Assembly: GCF_017052465.1 (NCBI RefSeq)
Contig: NZ_JAFHKT010000139.1
Coordinates: forward strand, 1 to 64,000
Reading direction: 5' to 3'
Length of the DNA stretch: 64,000 nt
From: Arthrobacter pascens
Lineage (GTDB): Bacteria > Actinomycetota > Actinomycetes > Actinomycetales > Micrococcaceae
The position numbers and the translations under genes were made by a program. Below, one piece after another: positions 34,675 through 41,976 of this stretch. Every line of letters starts with the position of its first letter. Within the stretch, counting starts at the first letter, position 1. Under the pieces are notes generated by a model, which was not told where the DNA came from, did no database searches, and saw nothing but the letters and a program-made list of their open reading frames with translations.

Positions 34675-35513
34675 CTGCCGTTGAATTTGGCGGGATGGGG
34701 CCCCGTGCGCCCGTCCCGCTCCAGGGCATCGATGGCCGCAAGTTCGGCGTCTGCCAGGTCAAAGCGGAGGACGTCCAGGTTCTCCCGGATCCGCGACGGC
34801 GTAACCGACTTGGGGATGATGATGCGGCCCTGCTGCAGGTGCCAGCGCAGGATCACCTGGGCGGGGGAAACCCCGTGGTCCGCGGCAATCCGCGCGACTG
34901 CGGGGTCCTGCAGCACGGAACCCTGCGCCAGCGGACTCCAGGCCTCCGTGGCAATACCGTGGGCCGCGTTGGCCCGGGCGACGTCGCGCTGCTGCAGCGC
35001 CGGATGCAGCTCCACCTGGTTGACAGCCGGCACGGTTCCACCCAGTCCGACAATTCTCGCCAGGTGCTCCGGAAGGAAGTTGGAGACGCCGATGGACCGT
35101 ACGCGCCCCTCCGCCAGCAGCTGCTCCAGGGCGCGCCAGGATTCGAGGTAGCCGTCGGTGGCAGGCGCCGGCCAATGGATGAGGTAGAGGTCCAGGTAGT
35201 CGAGGCCCAGCTTTTCCAGGCTCGACTCGTAGGCGGCAAGCGTGGCGTCGAAACCGAGGTCGGCCACCCACACCTTGGACGTGACGAACAGTTCCTCGCG
35301 GGCTAGGCCCGAGGCCGCCAGCGCCCGGCCGGTGCCGGCCTCGTTTCCGTAGATGGCCGCGGTATCGATGCTCCGGTAACCGGCCGCAAGAGCCGAGCTG
35401 ACCGCGGCGGCGGTCTCGTCGTCGGGCACCTGGAAGACGCCGAAGCCGATTTGCGGCATCTGGACGCCGTTGTTGAGCGTGACATTGGGAATCAGGGCAG
35501 TGGTGGTGTTCAT
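34671..35513 (-). CDS. Aldo/keto reductase
   Basis: 280 residues, a TIM-barrel NADPH reductase of the prokaryotic AKR5-like type. The catalytic residues are visible: Asp in YRSIDTAAIYGNE with the Tyr, Lys in LFVTSKVW, and His in YLIHWPAP. It follows an MFS exporter on the same strand by 32 bases, and that pair is divergent from a marR gene. It is therefore more likely part of a MarR-controlled detoxification module than of inositol breakdown. Confidence 0.9.
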   Translation of the reverse strand: MNTTTALIPNVTLNNGVQMPQIGFGVFQVPDDETAAAVSSALAAGYRSIDTAAIYGNEAGTGRALAASGLAREELFVTSKVWVADLGFDATLAAYESSLEKLGLDYLDLYLIHWPAPATDGYLESWRALEQLLAEGRVRSIGVSNFLPEHLARIVGLGGTVPAVNQVELHPALQQRDVARANAAHGIATEAWSPLAQGSVLQDPAVARIAADHGVSPAQVILRWHLQQGRIIIPKSVTPSRIRENLDVLRFDLADAELAAIDALERDGRTGPHPAKFNGS

Positions 35514-35545
35514 GGAAGCTCTCTCTGTTGTGGTCTTCAGCAGGT

Positions 35546-36811
35546 TCAGCGGATGACGGAAGCTGCGGGAGCGTTGGGGGCAGACCCGACGGAATCTGCA
35601 GGAGCGTTGGTCGCAGACCCGACGGAAGCTGCGGGAGCGTTGGTGGGGGTTGGAGCGTTAGTGGGGGCGTGCGCCTTGGCTGCGGCGAAGGCCATCACGC
35701 CGAGGCCCAGCAGGGCGATGCCGGCCCCAGCCCAAATGGGCGAGGTGTAGCCGAGGCCCGCGGTGATGGTGACGCCACCCAGCCAGGCACCCACGGCGTT
35801 GCCCACGTTGAACGCGCCGATGTTTGCACCGGACGCGAGGGTGGGGGCGCCGTCGGCGTATTTCATGACCCGCATCTGCAGGCCTGGGACCGTGGCGAAG
35901 CCGAAGCCGCCCATGAGCACCATAGAGGCAATGGTCAGGAGCTGGTTGCCCGCCGTCAGGGCGAACGCCACGAGCACCGCCACAAGGACCGAGAGGACCA
36001 CCAGCAGCGTGCGGTCGACGTTGCGGTCGGCAGCCCTGCCACCCAGCGCGTTGCCAATGAAGAGGCCCACCCCGAACACGATCAGGAGCCACGGGACGGT
36101 GGAGGCGGCGAACCCGGAGACCTCGGTGAGGGTGAAGGCGATGTACGTGAAGGCTCCGAACATGCCGCCGTAGCCCAGGATGGTCACCAGGATGGAGAGC
36201 CAGACCTGGCTTGAGCGGAAGGCGCGCAATTCGCTGCGAAGGCCGCCAGCGGAAGTGCCGCCATGTCCCGTCTTCGGCACGAGGGCAAGAATGCCTGCGA
36301 GGGCGAGCACGCCGATTCCGGTGATGGCCCAGAAGGTGGAGCGCCAGCCCGCCGCTTGGCCCAGCATCGTGCCGAAGGGAACGCCCAGCACGTTGGCGGC
36401 CGTGAGTCCGGTGAACATGATGGCGATGGCGCCGGCTTTCTTGGTGGGTGCCACCATGTCGGCCGCCACCACGGCGCCGATGCCGAAGAAGGCGCCGTGC
36501 GCGAGAGCGGCCACGACCCGGCCGGCCATCATGATCCAGTAGTCGGGGGCCGCGGCGGAGATGAGGTTGCCGGCGATGAACAGGACGAGCAGGACGGCGA
36601 GTACGGGCTTGCGCTCGAACCGGGTTACAGCGGCGGTCAGGCCCAGCGCGCCGAGTACGACGGCGAGCGCGTAGCCGGAGATGAGCCAGCCCGCCGAGGC
36701 CTCGCTGACGCGGAAGTCTGCAGCCACTTCGGGCAGCAGGCCCATGATGACGAACTCGGTGAGTCCGATGCCGAACCCGCCGAGGGCGAGGGCAATCAGG
36801 CCAATAGGCAT
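35546..36811 (-). CDS. MFS transporter (AraJ/DHA1-like efflux) with repeat tail
   Basis: 421 residues from the ATG at 36811, with AAGGAG seven bases upstream. The frame runs open into the divergent marR gene, but that part is not coding. Twelve helices, beginning with GLTEFVIMGLLPEVAADF, place it among the DHA1 arabinose-polymer or drug efflux carriers. The C-terminus ends in an Ala/Asn/Pro-rich tail built from in-frame 11-residue repeats (NAPAASVGSA-like). It is divergent from the MarR regulator across paired TTGC/GCAA palindromes. Confidence 0.88.
   Translation of the reverse strand: MPIGLIALALGGFGIGLTEFVIMGLLPEVAADFRVSEASAGWLISGYALAVVLGALGLTAAVTRFERKPVLAVLLVLFIAGNLISAAAPDYWIMMAGRVVAALAHGAFFGIGAVVAADMVAPTKKAGAIAIMFTGLTAANVLGVPFGTMLGQAAGWRSTFWAITGIGVLALAGILALVPKTGHGGTSAGGLRSELRAFRSSQVWLSILVTILGYGGMFGAFTYIAFTLTEVSGFAASTVPWLLIVFGVGLFIGNALGGRAADRNVDRTLLVVLSVLVAVLVAFALTAGNQLLTIASMVLMGGFGFATVPGLQMRVMKYADGAPTLASGANIGAFNVGNAVGAWLGGVTITAGLGYTSPIWAGAGIALLGLGVMAFAAAKAHAPTNAPTPTNAPAASVGSATNAPADSVGSAPNAPAASVIR
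35555..35646. repeat. 33-bp tandem repeat in the MFS 3' end
   Basis: Two full 33-base units (35555-35587, 35588-35620) and most of a third (from 35621) begin GACGGAAGCTGC or GACGGAATCTGC. Each encodes 11 residues, so gain or loss of a unit keeps the frame. Confidence 0.8.
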
Positions 36812-36859
36812 GGAGGTGCTCCTTGGGAACTGTACGCAATGGGGTGGGACGCGTAGGCT

Positions 36860-36919
36860 AATAGTTGCAGACGCGGTATTTATTGTTGCACAAGCAAATA
36901 TCCCGCGCAAGCAACTATT
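36860..36919. promoter_or_regulatory. Paired MarR operators between divergent genes
   Basis: The outer arms AATAGTTGC (36860-36868) and GCAACTATT (36911-36919) are perfect inverted copies. Inside, TTGC-ACAA-GCAA forms a second dyad near 36885-36896. The region is AT-rich and lies between the MFS and marR starts. Confidence 0.65.
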
Positions 36920-36968
36920 TATTTGCGGTGCCCCTTTCCCACCCAGGGCACCTGAACAAGGAGGAACG

Positions 36969-37418
36969 ATGGGCATCAAGGATGACGCCGTGGAAGTGCG
37001 CGCGCAGGGCTGGAGGACCCTCGCCGCGCTGCACGGCCTGATCGAAGCGGAGCTTGAACGCTCACTGCAGTCCCACGCGCAGCTCTCCGTCGTCGAATAC
37101 ACGGTGCTGGACGCCCTCAGCCGGCAGGACGGCTGGCACATGCGCATGCAGCAGCTGGCACGCGCCACCGCCCTCAGCGCCAGCGCCACCACGCGGCTGG
37201 TGAACAGGCTCGAGGACCGCGCGCTGCTAACGCGCATCCTGTGCGCCGATGACCGCCGCGGCATCTACACGGAGCTGACAGCCAACGGAGTCAAGCTCTT
37301 GGAGGACGCCAGGCCGGTCCATGACGCGGCGTTGGAACGCACCCTGGCCGAAGCCCAGGAGATCCCGGAACTGGCACCGCTCGTGGACGCCCTCCCCCGG
37401 CTGCACGCACACGCCTAA
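36969..37418 (+). CDS. MarR-family transcriptional regulator
   Basis: 149 residues from the ATG at 36969, five bases after AAGGAGG; the upstream open frame is antisense to the MFS gene. The winged helix (MQQLARATALSASATTRLVNRLEDRALLTRILCADDRRGIY) has the MarR DxR-x-x wing. It probably represses itself and the divergent MFS-AKR pair, with release by a lipophilic or phenolic ligand. A strong terminator follows. Confidence 0.9.
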   Translation: MGIKDDAVEVRAQGWRTLAALHGLIEAELERSLQSHAQLSVVEYTVLDALSRQDGWHMRMQQLARATALSASATTRLVNRLEDRALLTRILCADDRRGIYTELTANGVKLLEDARPVHDAALERTLAEAQEIPELAPLVDALPRLHAHA

Positions 37419-37468
37419 ACCACGGGGCCCACACCGCAATGGAATCCCTGGAGGGTGGCGCAAAAAAC

Positions 37469-37490
37469 CCCCTTTGACCGGTCAAAGGGG
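37469..37490. terminator. Bidirectional intrinsic terminator
   Basis: A perfect 22-base palindrome (arms CCCCTTTGACC and GGTCAAAGGGG) is flanked by an A-run at 37462-37467 and TTTT at 37492-37495. It separates the convergent marR and iolT genes. Confidence 0.88.
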
Positions 37491-37524
37491 CTTTTCTGCA
37501 CAGATGGTGCGGGGCAACGGGTGG

Positions 37525-38964
37525 TTAGACGGCGCGGCTCTCTACCGGTTCGGCTTTCGCGCCGGCCACATTCTTGAAGTAGTGCTCCACGTCCTCCAGA
37601 GTCTTGTCCTTCGTTTCCGGGACGTACCTGGCGGCAAAAGCGATCGCGCCCACGCCCAGTACGGCAAACACGAAGAAGGTGTTGGAGAGGCCCATCGCGG
37701 CCAGCAGCAGCGGGAAGCCAAAACCCACGAGGAAGTTCACCATCCACAGGATGAAGGCCGATGCCCCCATTCCGAGGCCACGGATCTTCAACGGGAAGAT
37801 TTCGGACAGCATAAGCCAGGTGACGGGTGAGATGGCGCCCTGCTGGAACGCCAGGAAGGTGACGGTCAGGGCCAGGATCACGAAGCCGCGGCCTGTTCCT
37901 TCAGGCAGGATCAGCGAGAAGAAGCCGATCAGCAGCAGGGCAGTCGTAGTGCCGACCTGTCCGGTGATGAGCATCTTGCGGCGGCCCACCTTGCCCAGCA
38001 GCCAGATTCCTGCGAAGGTTGCCAGCACCGAAATGATGCCGTTGGCGATGTTGGCCGTCAACGCAGCCTCCCGGCCAAAGCCGGACTGGGCCAGGATCTG
38101 GGTGCCGTAGTACATGATCGAGTTCACGCCGGTGATCTGCTGGATGACCGCAAGGCCGATCCCCACCATGAAGATCCGCCGGAGCCAGGGAACGCCAAGG
38201 TCCTTCCACGAGCCCATTTTGGACTTGTAGTCCTCCACGGCCATGGCTTTGACCTCTTCGAATTCTTCCCGGGCTTCGGCCTGGGACCGGATCCGCTGCA
38301 GAACGCTGAGCGATTCGCCGAAGCTGCCCATGGAGGCCAGCCAGCGCGGGCTCTCGGGCATGAAGTTCATCCCGATCCACAGGGCGATTGCGGGGAGGGT
38401 GGCGATCACGAGCATCCACCGCCAGATTCCTCCGGCTTCGCCGAACGTGTTTCCGAGGTATGCATTGAAAATGAACGCCAGCAGCTGCCCGGTCACGATC
38501 ATGAGCTCGTTCTGGGTGACGATCCTGCCGCGGCGTGCGCTGGGTGAAACCTCGGCGAGGTACACGGGAACGGTCACGGATGCCCCGCCCACGGCCAGGC
38601 CCAGCAGGAAGCGTGCCGCGATCATCACTTCAGTACTCGGCGCAAGAGTGCAGGCGAGCGTGCCGGCAAGGAAGATGACGGCCAGGACCATGATCATCTT
38701 GCGGCGGCCGTTGCGGTCGGCGAGGCGTCCGCCGAACAGGGCACCGAACGCGGCGCCGAAGAGGAGCGAGGACGTTACCAGGCCCTCGGTTAAGGGGGTG
38801 AGGCCGAGGTCATCCTGCATATAGGGCAGGGCACCGTTGATGACGCCGGTGTCGTAGCCAAAGAGCAGGCCGCCGAACGTGGAGATGATGGTGACGGTCC
38901 GCAGCGCCCGTTTATGGTTGACCGGTTTCTGTGTTGCCTTCTCCGTGTGGAGGGACGACGTCAT
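37525..38964 (-). CDS. iolT: MFS sugar porter, probable myo-inositol:proton symporter
   Basis: 479 residues and 12 helices with the sugar-porter signatures GYDTGVINGALPYM, RLADRNGRRKMI, and the central PESPRWL (loop after helix 6). They closely resemble IolT of Bacillus and IolT1 of Corynebacterium. Its start overlaps the iolH stop (38961-38964), so it is the last gene of the iol operon. Together with the ABC importer at 29-32 kb the region encodes two probable inositol uptake routes. Confidence 0.9.
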   Translation of the reverse strand: MTSSLHTEKATQKPVNHKRALRTVTIISTFGGLLFGYDTGVINGALPYMQDDLGLTPLTEGLVTSSLLFGAAFGALFGGRLADRNGRRKMIMVLAVIFLAGTLACTLAPSTEVMIAARFLLGLAVGGASVTVPVYLAEVSPSARRGRIVTQNELMIVTGQLLAFIFNAYLGNTFGEAGGIWRWMLVIATLPAIALWIGMNFMPESPRWLASMGSFGESLSVLQRIRSQAEAREEFEEVKAMAVEDYKSKMGSWKDLGVPWLRRIFMVGIGLAVIQQITGVNSIMYYGTQILAQSGFGREAALTANIANGIISVLATFAGIWLLGKVGRRKMLITGQVGTTTALLLIGFFSLILPEGTGRGFVILALTVTFLAFQQGAISPVTWLMLSEIFPLKIRGLGMGASAFILWMVNFLVGFGFPLLLAAMGLSNTFFVFAVLGVGAIAFAARYVPETKDKTLEDVEHYFKNVAGAKAEPVESRAV

Positions 38965-39845
38965 GCGTTGACCTTCTGGACATACTGCTTCATGGTGTCC
39001 AGCTGGTACCGCGACACATCCTCCGCGTTGTCGTCTTCGGCGAAGACGCTGGAGACCATCACGGTATCGTCGCGGTCCAGGAAGCCGATTTCCTTCAGGC
39101 CGCCGAAGAATTCGTCCCAGTTGACGTCGCCGTCGCCGATTTTCAGGTGCTGGTGAACACGGACCGGGTTTCCGGGCGGGTTGGTGATGTAGCGCAGGCC
39201 GTGCGAGGCGTGGTGGTCCATGGTGTCGGCGACGTGGACCAGGCGCAGCTTGTCGCCCGCCGCGCGCATGATGTCCAGCGGCGCGTCCTTCATGTGGAAG
39301 CTGTGCGAGGCCACGTAGACCAGGCCCACGTTCTTGGAGTTGAGGCCGCGGATGACCCGGATGGCGGCCAGGCCTTCCTCCACGAAGTCGTCGGGGTGCG
39401 GATCGATCAGCAGGTCGATGCCCTCGCGTTCGATGATGGGCAGCAGCTCTTCCATGGAGCGGTAGAAGGCACGCTCGGATTCTTCGGCTTTCTCAGGCCG
39501 GCCGCTGAATTCGGTGTTCATGGTGCCGACGCCCAGGTCCACGGTGATCTGGATGGCGCGCTTCCAGTAGCGGACGGCGGCTTCGCGGGCGTCTTCGTCC
39601 GGCCCGGACCAGCGGAGCACGGGGAGGACCGAGGCGATTTCGATGCCGGCGTCCTTGCTGGCCTTCTTCAGCTGGCCCACGAGCTCGTCGTCGGCCTTGG
39701 GGTGGTTGTAGAAGGGGATGAAGTCGGCGTGCGGGGTCATCTGCATGTACTTGTAGCCAAGGTCCGCCACCACCCGAGGGAATTCGAGCAGGCTGTGCGA
39801 GTGGTGGAACGGCGTGGGGTCAAGTGCGATTTTCACGTGGAACAC
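38961..39845 (-). CDS. iolH: Sugar phosphate isomerase/epimerase-like TIM barrel (IolH)
   Basis: 294 residues of the AP-endonuclease-2-like TIM barrel family. The metal-site residues are spread as expected: Glu in NTEFSGRP, Asp/His in LLIDPHPDDF, His in YVASHSFHM, and Asp/His in HVADTMDHHASHG. IolH is found in iol operons of Bacillus and Corynebacterium; its exact reaction is not settled. It overlaps iolT. A strong hairpin separates it from iolG upstream. Confidence 0.82.
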   Translation of the reverse strand: MFHVKIALDPTPFHHSHSLLEFPRVVADLGYKYMQMTPHADFIPFYNHPKADDELVGQLKKASKDAGIEIASVLPVLRWSGPDEDAREAAVRYWKRAIQITVDLGVGTMNTEFSGRPEKAEESERAFYRSMEELLPIIEREGIDLLIDPHPDDFVEEGLAAIRVIRGLNSKNVGLVYVASHSFHMKDAPLDIMRAAGDKLRLVHVADTMDHHASHGLRYITNPPGNPVRVHQHLKIGDGDVNWDEFFGGLKEIGFLDRDDTVMVSSVFAEDDNAEDVSRYQLDTMKQYVQKVNA

Positions 39846-39887
39846 TCCATTGTGGATGAGTCAGGTTGTGCGTCGGACCGGGAACGA

Positions 39888-39920
39888 ACGGAAGGGGCCG
39901 GCCGGGCCGGCCCCTTCCGT
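39888..39920. other. 15-bp perfect hairpin inside the iol operon
   Basis: Arms 39888-39902 and 39906-39920 are perfect inverted copies with a CGG loop. The hairpin begins four bases after the iolG stop. No T-run follows on the minus strand, so it may protect the upstream mRNA 3' end or partially terminate. Confidence 0.6.
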
Positions 39921-39924
39921 TTTC

Positions 39925-40938
39925 CTAGTTGTAGAGGGCAGGCTTGGCGTTCAGCTTCACGGCGACCTTTTCGCCGTTCTTCTGTGCTTCGACGCCGGCT
40001 TCGCAGCATGCTGCGGTGGCGTAGCCGTCCCATGCCGTGGGGCCGCCGATTTCACCGCGGAGGGCGGCGTCCACCCAGGACTGGATTTCGACGTCGTACG
40101 CGGCGCCGAAGCGCTCTTCGAAGCCGGGGGTGACCTGGCCGCCCCAGCGTCCGGCGCTGCGGGTGTAGGGACCCCTGTCTCCGCCGATGCTGACGATGCC
40201 GTCTTCGAAGGAGGCCTGCGTGGCCACCTCGTAGCCGAACTTGGCGTTGACATAGATTTCGACGTCGGCGAGAACGCCGGATTCGGTCTCGATCAGGACG
40301 TGCTGGGGATCGTGCTGGCCGGCAGGGGCGTTCTTGGTGGCCTTGCCCAGGCGGACCTGGACGCTGGTGATTTCCTCGCCGGTGAAGAAGCGGATGGCAT
40401 CAAACTCGTGCACTACCGAATCGTTGATCAGCATCTCGTTGGTAAAGCCCGCCGGGGTGCTGGGGTTGCGGTGCTGGTGGTGCAGCATCAGCAGTTCGCC
40501 AAGCTCGCCGTCGCGGATCACGGAGCCCAGGGCGGCGTATTCGGCGTCGAAGCGGCGCATGAAGCCCACCTGAATGCGCTTGCGGCCCAGCTTTTCCTCG
40601 GCCTGGACGACCTTCCAGGAGGATTCGGCGTCCGGGGTCAGCGGCTTCTCGCAGAGGATGGGGATGTCCTTGGCGATGGCCTTGAGCAGGATGTCCTCGT
40701 GCAGGAAGCCGGGCGTGGCGATCAGGACGGCGTTGACGTCTCCGTTGTTGAGTGCCTCCTCGGCATCGGCCAGGGCGACGGCGCCGGGGATGCCTTCGAT
40801 GGCGGCCTGCGCACGGGAGAGGTCGACGTCGACGACGGCGGCGACTTCCGCGCCGTGGATGCGCTTGTTGAGTCGCTGGATATGGTCCGCGCCCATGCGG
40901 CCGGCGCCGATGACAGCGACGCGAAGGGTTTCAGTCAT
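39925..40938 (-). CDS. iolG: Inositol 2-dehydrogenase / Gfo-Idh-MocA oxidoreductase
   Basis: 337 residues from the ATG at 40938; the frame is open further but that stretch overlaps iolE. The Rossmann motif is GAGRMGADHIQRL. The catalytic Lys is in CEKPLTPDAESS, and the substrate Asp/His lie in NDSVVHEFDAIRFF. It oxidises myo-inositol (or scyllo/chiro forms) to the inosose with NAD. It is in the iol operon between iolE and iolH and is the second such paralogue in the region. Confidence 0.92.
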   Translation of the reverse strand: MTETLRVAVIGAGRMGADHIQRLNKRIHGAEVAAVVDVDLSRAQAAIEGIPGAVALADAEEALNNGDVNAVLIATPGFLHEDILLKAIAKDIPILCEKPLTPDAESSWKVVQAEEKLGRKRIQVGFMRRFDAEYAALGSVIRDGELGELLMLHHQHRNPSTPAGFTNEMLINDSVVHEFDAIRFFTGEEITSVQVRLGKATKNAPAGQHDPQHVLIETESGVLADVEIYVNAKFGYEVATQASFEDGIVSIGGDRGPYTRSAGRWGGQVTPGFEERFGAAYDVEIQSWVDAALRGEIGGPTAWDGYATAACCEAGVEAQKNGEKVAVKLNAKPALYN

Positions 40939-40973
40939 TGTGGTTTCCTTAAGTTTCGGGTGCCTGGGCGCCG

Positions 40974-41885
40974 TCAGTTGACGGCCGTGCGGGAGCCGCA
41001 GGACAGCAGGTAGTTGCGGGTGCGCTTGGCGATCGGCATGGGAACGTCGAACGCCACCGGATACATGTCCTGTTCCACGATGCCAAAGATCGGCCGGTTC
41101 AGGGCCTCCACGGCTTCGATGACGGCGCGCAGGTCCGGCAGCCCGTTCGGCGGCTCGGTCATGACGCCGGCCAGGTTGGCCGCGGCCCAGGTCATGTTCT
41201 CCTCGTTGACCTTCTTGAGGATGTCCGGGTTGATCTGCTTCAGGTGGAGGTAGCCGATGCGGTCCGGGTAGTTCTTGATCAGCTCGAGGCTGGAGGCTCC
41301 GCAGTATTCGGCGTGGCCCGTGTCCAGGCACAGGTTCAGGTACTTCGGATCCGTGGCGCCCAGGAGGGTCTCGATGTCCTCCTGCGCCCCGACGTGGGAA
41401 TCGGCATGCGAGTGGAACTGCTGCTTCAGCCCGAAGTCTTCGAGCAGCGTCTTGCCCAGGCGGTTGTGCCCGGCGAAGAGGTCGCTCCAGGCCTTCTCGG
41501 TGAGTTGGCCGCTCTCCACGGCCTCGCCGGTGACGTCGTCGCGCCACATCGCCGGGATGACGACGATGTGCTCGCCGCCCATGGCGGCCGTGAGCTCGGC
41601 CACCTTGCGTGCCGGTTCCCAGGCCGCCTCCCACTGGTCCAGACCGCGGTGGAAGGCGGTGAACACCGTTCCAGCGGTGACCTTCAGGTCGCGCTGCTTG
41701 AGCTCCTCCGCCAGCCGCGTGGGGTCGTTCGGCAGGTAGCCGTACGGGCCTAGCTCGATCCACTTGTAGCCGGACTCGGCCACTTCGTCGAGGAACCGCT
41801 CCCACGGGGTCTGCTTGGGGTCATCCGGGAACCAGACTCCCCAGGAATCCGGTGCCGTGCCGATGATCAGCTTGTTCTCAGTCAT
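40974..41885 (-). CDS. iolE: 2-keto-myo-inositol dehydratase
   Basis: 303 residues, a TIM barrel of the IolE family that dehydrates 2-keto-myo-inositol to 3D-trihydroxycyclohexane-1,2-dione. The typical opening GTAPDSWGVWFPDDPKQTPWERFLDEVAESGYKW is split by the family pattern. Metal-site residues are seen in QFHSHADSHV, CLDTGHAEYCG and YLHLKQIN. It follows a 13-bp-arm hairpin downstream of iolA. Confidence 0.94.
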   Translation of the reverse strand: MTENKLIIGTAPDSWGVWFPDDPKQTPWERFLDEVAESGYKWIELGPYGYLPNDPTRLAEELKQRDLKVTAGTVFTAFHRGLDQWEAAWEPARKVAELTAAMGGEHIVVIPAMWRDDVTGEAVESGQLTEKAWSDLFAGHNRLGKTLLEDFGLKQQFHSHADSHVGAQEDIETLLGATDPKYLNLCLDTGHAEYCGASSLELIKNYPDRIGYLHLKQINPDILKKVNEENMTWAAANLAGVMTEPPNGLPDLRAVIEAVEALNRPIFGIVEQDMYPVAFDVPMPIAKRTRNYLLSCGSRTAVN

Positions 41886-41899
41886 ATCGATTCCTTCTC

Positions 41900-41959
41900 A
41901 TCGATTGCTCCGCAAAAGCCCTTTTGGACGGTCAAAACGGCACTTACGGAGCAATCGAT
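41900..41959. other. Hairpin in the iolA-iolE gap
   Basis: ATCGATTGCTCCG (41900-41912) and CGGAGCAATCGAT (41947-41959) are perfect 13-base inverted arms. Between them GCC-TTTTG and CAAAA-GGC make a second stem. It lies in the 91-base gap between the iolA stop and the iolE start and could attenuate or process the polycistron. Confidence 0.55.
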
Positions 41960-41976
41960 CGTGGTTTGTCGGGGCC

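Noticed and set aside
35546..37264. An extended 572-codon form of the MFS gene
   Set aside because: The extra N-terminal part is antisense to the marR gene. ATG at 36811 has AAGGAG and starts the first helix.
39925..41805. An extended 626-codon form of iolG
   Set aside because: The upstream half overlaps iolE in another frame. ATG at 40938 begins the Rossmann domain.
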